From Coptodactyla brooksi (Eukaryota > Arthropoda > Insecta > Coleoptera > Scarabaeidae), in NCBI GenBank assembly GCA_033557675.1, contig JAWQRM010000379.1, positions 1 to 23,446 of the forward strand: 23,446 nucleotides of DNA. Reading direction: 5' to 3'. The notes beneath the pieces are model-generated. The model was not told where the DNA came from. It was given only the letters and a program-made list of their open reading frames with translations, and made no database searches. The translations under genes were made by a program, and so were the position numbers. Positions 18,739-23,446 of the stretch are shown here, piece after piece. Each line of letters starts with the position of its first letter. Position 1 is the stretch's first letter.

Positions 18739-19901
18739 AAAAAAAATTATACAAATGGGACAAGAACTACGTTTTCAAACAAATAAATGATTATGCGCAG
18801 CTACAAATAGGTTTAATTGAACAAAGTCGTTAAATTATCTCCCTAAAATACAGAAGTTAAAAGTTAATAATTTTTAACTTTTATTCTGATAAGCTCTCAT
18901 TCGGTAAACTCAACCTATTTGAAGTCGAACAAACTAAAGTAGATAAAAAGCTTCCCTCCAGCTTCGCAACCTCGTTTTTATCGGTATTTGTTCGCTTAAA
19001 ATTTTTAAGGGTCCAACTCTCTAAAGTGACTGCAACACTAACCTGTTGAATAACAGCACTAATAAGTAAAAAGAATTTATTACAGTCCAATACTCTCAAA
19101 CCAACTTCTCTTATCTTTTCAATGCTAGAATATTTATTTTAAAATAATATTAATGATTTAACGTTTTTGTTTTAAATAATTATAAAAAATATTAAACATT
19201 CCTGTGCTATATCAAATAAAACTTAATGTACTTATTATATAAGCAATACGTTAATTAACATATGTACGAACCATGTAGCAGATCGTTCAGATAAGAATTT
19301 TCCAATGTATTGAAATACCCATTTGCAAACAGTTCTAAATAGTAATCAAGCCATTAAAATTAAGAAATAGCCATGTCAGTAGTCAAGTCTGCAAAACACT
19401 TTCATGTATTTCTGCTTAGTATTATCGTTGTCTTTATATTATACGCTCTGCCAATGCAATTGTAATTTGCGTTTTGAACTAAGCTAACTAGTATGCTACA
19501 TGTTGACAGCTAGCGGACTTCTACAAAAGTACATGAGAACACAACTAAAGTTATGCAATATACACGTATCTAATATATACAATTATCTATTAATATATAC
19601 AATATATACAATTATCTAGGCTGCCTACTTGAAGTGTTATTTGACAATCTATGTCAAACCTAGTTATACGAAAGGTACTATAGAAATTGTTAAAGAACTT
19701 TATGATTATATCTATTTTGCATTGAAAGGTGGGATATACAAAAGTGGAATACAGACGCAGATCCTACCATATTCAGCAATTTCAATAGAATTCTTATTAA
19801 GCACAGTAAGACAAGCATGGCGCATTGGATCATTACAAGTGGTGCTTTAAGTCAGTTCTGAGTGAGCCATCGTGTTGTTGAGTTTTGAAGACCTTGTACA
19901 T
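18739..19901. other. Intergenic AT-rich stretch
   Basis: No coding similarity is recognised. It contains a perfect 10-bp hairpin TAAAAGTTAA / TTAACTTTTA (18858-18867 and 18874-18883). It also contains an exact 18-bp direct repeat AATATATACAATTATCTA at 19572-19589 and 19601-19618. Open frames at 18881-19099 (minus) and 19629-19850 (plus) have no family I recognise. The latter could be a badly decayed N-terminal part of the adjacent hAT gene, but I see no supporting motif. Confidence 0.4.
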
Positions 19902-20736
19902 TCTTATACTTTCTTTTCTCTAGCTTTGGATGAATCAACGGACATATCTGATGTTGCACAGTTAAACATTTTTGTAAGAGGAATTGATGATAATTTTAAT
20001 GTCTTTGAAGAATTTGACAGCCTGGAGTCATTGCATGGTAGAACATAGTCAGACATATTTGAAAAAGTAAAATTATGCCTAGAAGATCCAAAATTAGACT
20101 GTAGCATACTCATCAGTGCGTGTACTGACGGAGCGCCATCAATTATAGGTAAAGTCAATGCCACTGTAACTTTGCTTGAACTTTTTTTAATCGTCCTGTA
20201 CTAGAATGCCATTGCATTGTGCACTAAGAGGCACTGTGTGCCAAAACTTTAAATATGCAACATGTTATATTACCAGTTATGAAATGTGTGAATAAAATTA
20301 GAGCACGAGCATCCAACAGACGACAATTCAAAGAATATTGTGTATTGTTAGATTTGGAATATGGTGATCTTAACATTCATTGTGAAGTGTGCTGGCTTTC
20401 TAAAGAGCAGGTTCTGAGTAGGTTATGGAAATTGAAAAATACTGTTTCCAATTTTTTAGAACAGGAAAATGAACTACCTGATGAAAGAACCTTATTATTT
20501 GACAACAACTGGCCATTTGATGTGGCATTTTTAGTTGATATTACTAACTATCTCAATGATCTAAATCTAAAACTGCAAGGCAAGAATAAATTGTTTCCTA
20601 GTTTAGTAAATAGGATCAATTTATTTGAAATTAAGTTAAAACTGTTCATCTCTCAGTTAGAAAATGAGAATTTGAGTGAATTTTCATGCTTGAAAGAGCA
20701 GAGTGAATGTGCAGAGCATAATAGAAATTTAATCGA

Positions 20737-20819
20737 ATATGTTGAAAAAATCAACATATGGCAAGGGAATATTTTCCCTTGCCATAGCAAAGTCGTTTTT
20801 ATGATTTTGCTAAAAACGA
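20737..20819. repeat. Chain of consecutive hairpins
   Basis: Three or four back-to-back inverted repeats. ATATGTTGA (20737-20745) pairs with TCAACATAT (20751-20759). TATGGCAAGGGAA (20757-20769) pairs with TTCCCTTGCCATA (20774-20786). TCGTTTTTA (20793-20801) pairs with TAAAAACGA (20811-20819). An interleaved alternative is TAGCAAA (20785-20791) with TTTGCTA (20806-20812). All are perfect. They replace the piece of the hAT gene between VEKI and FINPF. Confidence 0.85.
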
Positions 20820-21062
20820 AAACTGCATTCTTACCTTTATAAACCCATTTTCACTTAATGAACAAAATAATGCAGGTGCCTAGTAAAATATAAATAAAGT
20901 AAAACCAAACTTATTCTTAAAAATTAAATTTGGTGACCTTTGCCAGATCAAAATGCTTCTGACGTAATTAATTTCTGGCGTTCGTTACCATGTGATCATT
21001 TTCCAGAGCTAAGACAGTTTGCAAAAATTATATATCTTGCTTTGGAACGACATACAGATGTG

Positions 21063-21106
21063 AACAAGCGTTTTCATCAAAGAAATCTGTGATGAAAACG
21101 CTTGTT
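21063..21106. repeat. Perfect 17-bp hairpin
   Basis: AACAAGCGTTTTCATCA (21063-21079) and TGATGAAAACGCTTGTT (21090-21106) are exact inverted copies around a 10-base loop. They fall on the C-terminal CEQAFSS segment of the hAT gene, where sequence after CEQAFSSKKS no longer matches the family. Confidence 0.85.
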
Positions 21107-21146
21107 TTGTCTGAACTGGTCTCTCAAGAAATGGGGTTTGATGTGC

Positions 21147-21165
21147 AAAAGGTTGGCCACTCCTG
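21147..21165 (+). repeat. Probable hAT terminal inverted repeat, 3' end
   Basis: AAAAGGTTGGCCACTCCTG; its complement begins CAGGAGTGGCCAACC, like the CAGGGGTGGCCAA tips of many hAT elements. The next eight bases, CCCTACAC, would be the target duplication. I found no matching left end. Confidence 0.5.
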
Positions 21166-22409
21166 CCCTACACAGTACTATTTGGTCTTTGTTTAAGTTT
21201 CCCCTAGATTTGACTTGTTGAATTTAGAATTTTTGGAATAAGAATTCCTCTTTGTGAGTTTTCATTGATATCTTCTCACGCAGAAGTAAGATCATGTTGC
21301 TACAAAACCACTTCTTCTATAAAACTTTCTACATCCCCCTGGTTTCCTTAAGCTCTTCTATTATAATAAATCCAAGCATATCTTATTTTATAGTTGTGTT
21401 GGCGATGATCGTCGATTTCTTTTTATCAACGTCTTTTTTCTTGCACTCATTGCAACTCTTACTCCCTTTGAGTCTTACGTTCCTTAAATATATATTTTAC
21501 ATAAATATATAATTTAAATGACATATTACTATTTCTACATTATTTCTAATTATAAGAAAAATTTACCGACATTTATAACTTCTAGAATGTTTACGAAATC
21601 AGGTTCTTAAGTTCGTTCGAAAATTCTATTAAGTATATTTTGTGGGACGTTGTTGTGAAAAATTGGGAATTACTTCAATTTTCATTCAGTAAATAATTTG
21701 AATAATTCATTAAAAGTAAACTACTTCACTTACACCCTAAACAATATGCAGATAATCTTAGATAATAATAGTGATTTCTAACCTCTACGTTCTCTGGGCA
21801 GCTCTTTGTAATATTTTGTTCATGTTTCCATGGAAACTATATAGAAACAGGTGAAACAATAACACGCTTAGATATATTCGTATATGTGATTTCTTCTGTT
21901 TTCTAATACCTTGCTGGTCTGTTTCTGTATGCCGTGCATGTTACGGTTTATATCACGTGTAAACTTGCTTCAGTGGTTTCGCGCAATTGGTTAGATACTT
22001 GAACTTTCTATTTCTGGTTTCTACGCTCGTATTATATTGTGTGATAAACCGATAGACTGAAATTGTAAACAACGACGAGAAAGAAGAAGAGAATCGACAA
22101 AAAGAAACTGTAAGACGGTTATAGAAATTAAGACGTAATGGCCAATGAAGTAATGGAAAATTTCCACCCCTGCTAAATTATGAGTTTCTATTTTGAAATT
22201 AACCACGATCGATACTGATTACTAACAATAAAATTCAATCAGATAAGCTGTTTCCACGGTCAGCTTTAAATTTACGACATAATTCGAATTTTACGAATTC
22301 GTTGCCACCCAATTAATACATAAATAAAATGAAATTAATTAGTTTACAAAATAACCAGAATGTCGTAATTAATAGTATTTTCTGCTGTTGCAGTAAAATA
22401 TTCAAATTA
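21166..22409. other. Intergenic AT-rich stretch
   Basis: No recognisable gene, RNA or transposon. Open frames at 21294-21512 (plus, hydrophobic by AT-rich composition) and 22021-22206 (minus) carry no recognisable motif. Confidence 0.45.
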
Positions 22410-22451
22410 GCCTCTAATAGTAGGCACGGTGCCTCTAATATTAGGTACCGT
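22410..22451 (+). repeat. 21-bp tandem duplication
   Basis: GCCTCTAATAGTAGGCACGG followed by GCCTCTAATATTAGGTACCG (each plus T), two units with three differences. Confidence 0.8.
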
Positions 22452-22475
22452 AAACCGGATTAACGTATGTTAGTA

Positions 22476-22545
22476 TTAACCCGTATTCTTAACTCGTATT
22501 GTTAACCCGTATTATTAACCCGTATTATTAACCCATATTATTAAC
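22476..22545 (+). repeat. 13-bp minisatellite, about 5.4 units
   Basis: Five consecutive 13-bp units of TTAACCCGTATTA with single-base variants, starting at 22476, 22489, 22502, 22515 and 22528, then a partial unit TTAAC. A degenerate unit may precede at about 22460. Confidence 0.9.
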
Positions 22546-22647
22546 TTTTCTAGTTATTTAAATGTTAATAACCATTTATTAACATTTATTATAATAATCG
22601 ACAGTCGCGACGTGAACGTCGAGAGGTGAATGTCGACGTCAACCGTT

Positions 22648-22765
22648 CCGATGCTCATATTCGAAGAGAACGGTGTCCTGCCGTGATTTTTATCCGAAAA
22701 ACGGAGGAATGTAGGAGTAGTGAATGTGTACAAATGGATTCACACCCATCCGCAGTGAGCATCGG
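22648..22765. repeat. 10-bp inverted repeat spanning 118 bp
   Basis: CCGATGCTCA at 22648-22657 and TGAGCATCGG at 22756-22765 are perfect inverted copies. The enclosed sequence has an open frame with no recognisable product. A further hairpin ATTGTCA / TGACAAT lies at 22793-22810. Confidence 0.65.
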
Positions 22766-22810
22766 TGAGGTATGTTCAAATAGATTCATTTCATTGTCAT
22801 TTTTGACAAT

Positions 22811-23270
22811 TAACTAAAAAGCCAAGGACAAGTCACCTTTCGACACGTCGCGGCTCCGGTCTCCTTAAAAACCCATAATTAAGGTTCTTTGAGGAGATTG
22901 AATTAGCATCTGGGCTGGATCAGACTAGTCTAGCCCAGGTGTCACCACCATGTAGGGGCCTCTGGCCAGTATTGTGATAAGGTCACGAGGACTAGCGGAT
23001 ACGTTGACGCTGCCCGAAAGGGTGCCGCACATCCCTTGATGCGCAAAGCGCAGTTCTCGTGGAAACTCCCGACGTCAACGCGTCGCACCCACGAAAGTAT
23101 CAGGATGTCGATGAAGGAAGCAGGTGAACGGCAAGGGCAGATGCTTCATTCCCGCCCTTATAGCCAAAAGCTCTCGCAACAATGGGGGTAGTTACGAGGG
23201 TGATCATCCCCCCACTTCCTGAGACACCGCGTTCGGAGAGGGCCTGGCACTTTGGAGTATTAGAACATAT
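22811..23270 (+). other. Hairpin-rich leader, probable LINE 5' untranslated region
   Basis: Much richer in G+C than the window average and packed with inverted repeats. The stems are 22860-22873/22883-22897 (one bulge and one mismatch), CTGGGCTGGA / TCTAGCCCAG at 22910-22919/22929-22938 (one G-T pair), GGCC/GGCC at 22957-22967, GTGA/TCAC at 22974-22986, CCC-GAAA-GGG at 23013-23022 and TGCGC/GCGCA at 23040-23052. The last two are enclosed by CGTTGACG / CGTCAACG (23002-23009 and 23073-23080). TGGGGG / CCCCCA lies at 23183-23188/23209-23214. It directly precedes the ORF at 23271. Assignment to a LINE is inference. Confidence 0.45.
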
Positions 23271-23446
23271 ATGGAGAGAAACAACCTTAAACTAAACAAA
23301 AACAACGACGAACAAAACGAAACAAACACCATTGCTCAAAGCCGAAACACCGAAGAACCTCAACCAGAACAGAGAATACCACAAGATGAAGAGGGGGAGA
23401 AACTCGCACAAGCAAGGATCCTCATCGCTACCATGAGGGCGGCAGT
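23271..23446 (+). CDS. 5' end of an ORF running off the window, possibly LINE ORF1
   Basis: An ATG at 23271 opens a frame with no stop to the window edge (58 codons plus two bases). The N-terminus is very rich in Asn, Gln, Glu and Lys (ERNNLKLNKNNDEQNETN, then EEPQPEQRIPQDEEGEKLAQ) and ends ARILIATMRAA. It looks disordered and hydrophilic, as the N-termini of gag-like ORF1 proteins of non-LTR elements often are. The structured leader before it and the change in base composition compared with the rest of the window support a recent mobile element rather than a host gene. I cannot name the clade; R1- or R2-related groups are possible. A host gene is not excluded. Confidence 0.4.
   Translation, partial: MERNNLKLNKNNDEQNETNTIAQSRNTEEPQPEQRIPQDEEGEKLAQARILIATMRAA

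Larger units (their letters stand above)
19902..21165 (+). pseudogene. hAT transposase pseudogene (GTF2IRD2/ZBED-like type)
   Basis: Former hAT-superfamily transposase of the type related to vertebrate GTF2IRD2. It begins with FSLALDESTDISDVAQLNIF (first catalytic Asp) and continues with FVRGIDDNFNVFEEFDSLES and SACTDGAPSIIGK (second Asp). A frameshift near 20185 leads to NRPVLECHCIVH, a stop where Gln is expected, then EALCAKTLNMQHV. A 195-codon open stretch to 20842 follows: KIRARASNRRQFKEYC, LLDLEYGDLNIHCEVCWLS, WPFDVAFLVDITNYLNDLNL, LKLQGKNKLFPSLV. The end is scrambled by hairpins (20737-20819). FINPFSLNEQN, INFWRSLPCDHFPELRQF and, in a third frame, FGTTYRCEQAFSSKKSVMKT are the C-terminal hAT dimerisation region. 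The N-terminal BED zinc finger is missing. Dead copy. Confidence 0.9.

Noticed and set aside
18416..18790. 124-codon frame on plus opposite the LINE leader
   Set aside because: It crosses the LINE 5' boundary and its target duplication, so it is not a single evolutionary unit; no recognisable domain.
18858..18883. 10-bp hairpin followed by T-rich sequence, like a bacterial terminator
   Set aside because: The window is eukaryotic and no transcript ends here by any other evidence; kept only as a hairpin.
21294..21512. Hydrophobic 72-codon frame resembling a membrane protein
   Set aside because: T-rich sequence automatically yields Phe/Leu/Ile/Ser-rich translations; no homologue or gene structure seen.
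21975..22030. A-box-like CGCGCAATTGGTTAGA, suggesting a tRNA-derived sequence
   Set aside because: The D-stem does not pair, and the B-box candidate (GGTTTCTACGC) is poor and about 9 bases too close.
22476..22545. CRISPR-like or telomeric repeat array
   Set aside because: Units are contiguous 13-mers without spacers, and the motif is not a known telomere repeat; it is a simple minisatellite.

Overview
Organism and overall character: this is AT-rich eukaryotic DNA, most probably from an insect. The evidence is the mix of transposable elements (mariner, IS630/Tc1-type, piggyBac, GTF2IRD2-like hAT, a Jockey-type LINE, a Penelope-like GIY-YIG fragment), the long AT-rich spacers and the lack of bacterial gene organisation. 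No intact protein-coding host gene is visible. Almost every recognisable coding segment is a broken transposon gene with stops, frameshifts, deletions or rearrangement, so the window reads as a graveyard of several transposon generations. Layout, left to right: 1-559 holds nothing recognisable. 560-802 is a near-perfect palindromic element with a hammerhead-ribozyme-like core; a diverged relative lies at 9516-9680. 1815-2560 is a mariner relic. 3341-4347 is an IS630/Tc1-type DDE transposase pseudogene behind a good 3' splice site. 5090-6053 (minus) holds two scrambled pieces of another Tc1-like transposase. 6195-6505 is the GIY-YIG endonuclease end of a Penelope-like element. 6687-8413 is low-copy-looking sequence with one weak candidate first exon. 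8414-9174 is a large foldback element. 9681-11596 is empty AT-rich sequence. 11601-13760 is a nearly complete piggyBac element bounded by TTAA sites. 13797-14166 is a foldback element that carries a nested 129-bp insertion with an 11-bp target duplication. 14581-18728 (minus) is a full-length but dead Jockey-type LINE with both ORFs, flanked by a 9/10-matching target duplication. 19902-21165 is a hAT transposase pseudogene. 22410-22545 has two short tandem repeats. 22811-23446 is a hairpin-rich leader followed by an open reading frame that runs off the right edge, probably the 5' end of another LINE. How the parts relate: they do not form a pathway; they record successive insertions. The most unusual signals are structural: the hammerhead-like palindromes, the strings of perfect hairpins inside former coding sequence of the hAT and LINE relics, the hairpinned nested insertion at 13834-13962, and the densely folded leader before the right-edge ORF. 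All family assignments come from motif recognition by eye; no database search was possible.
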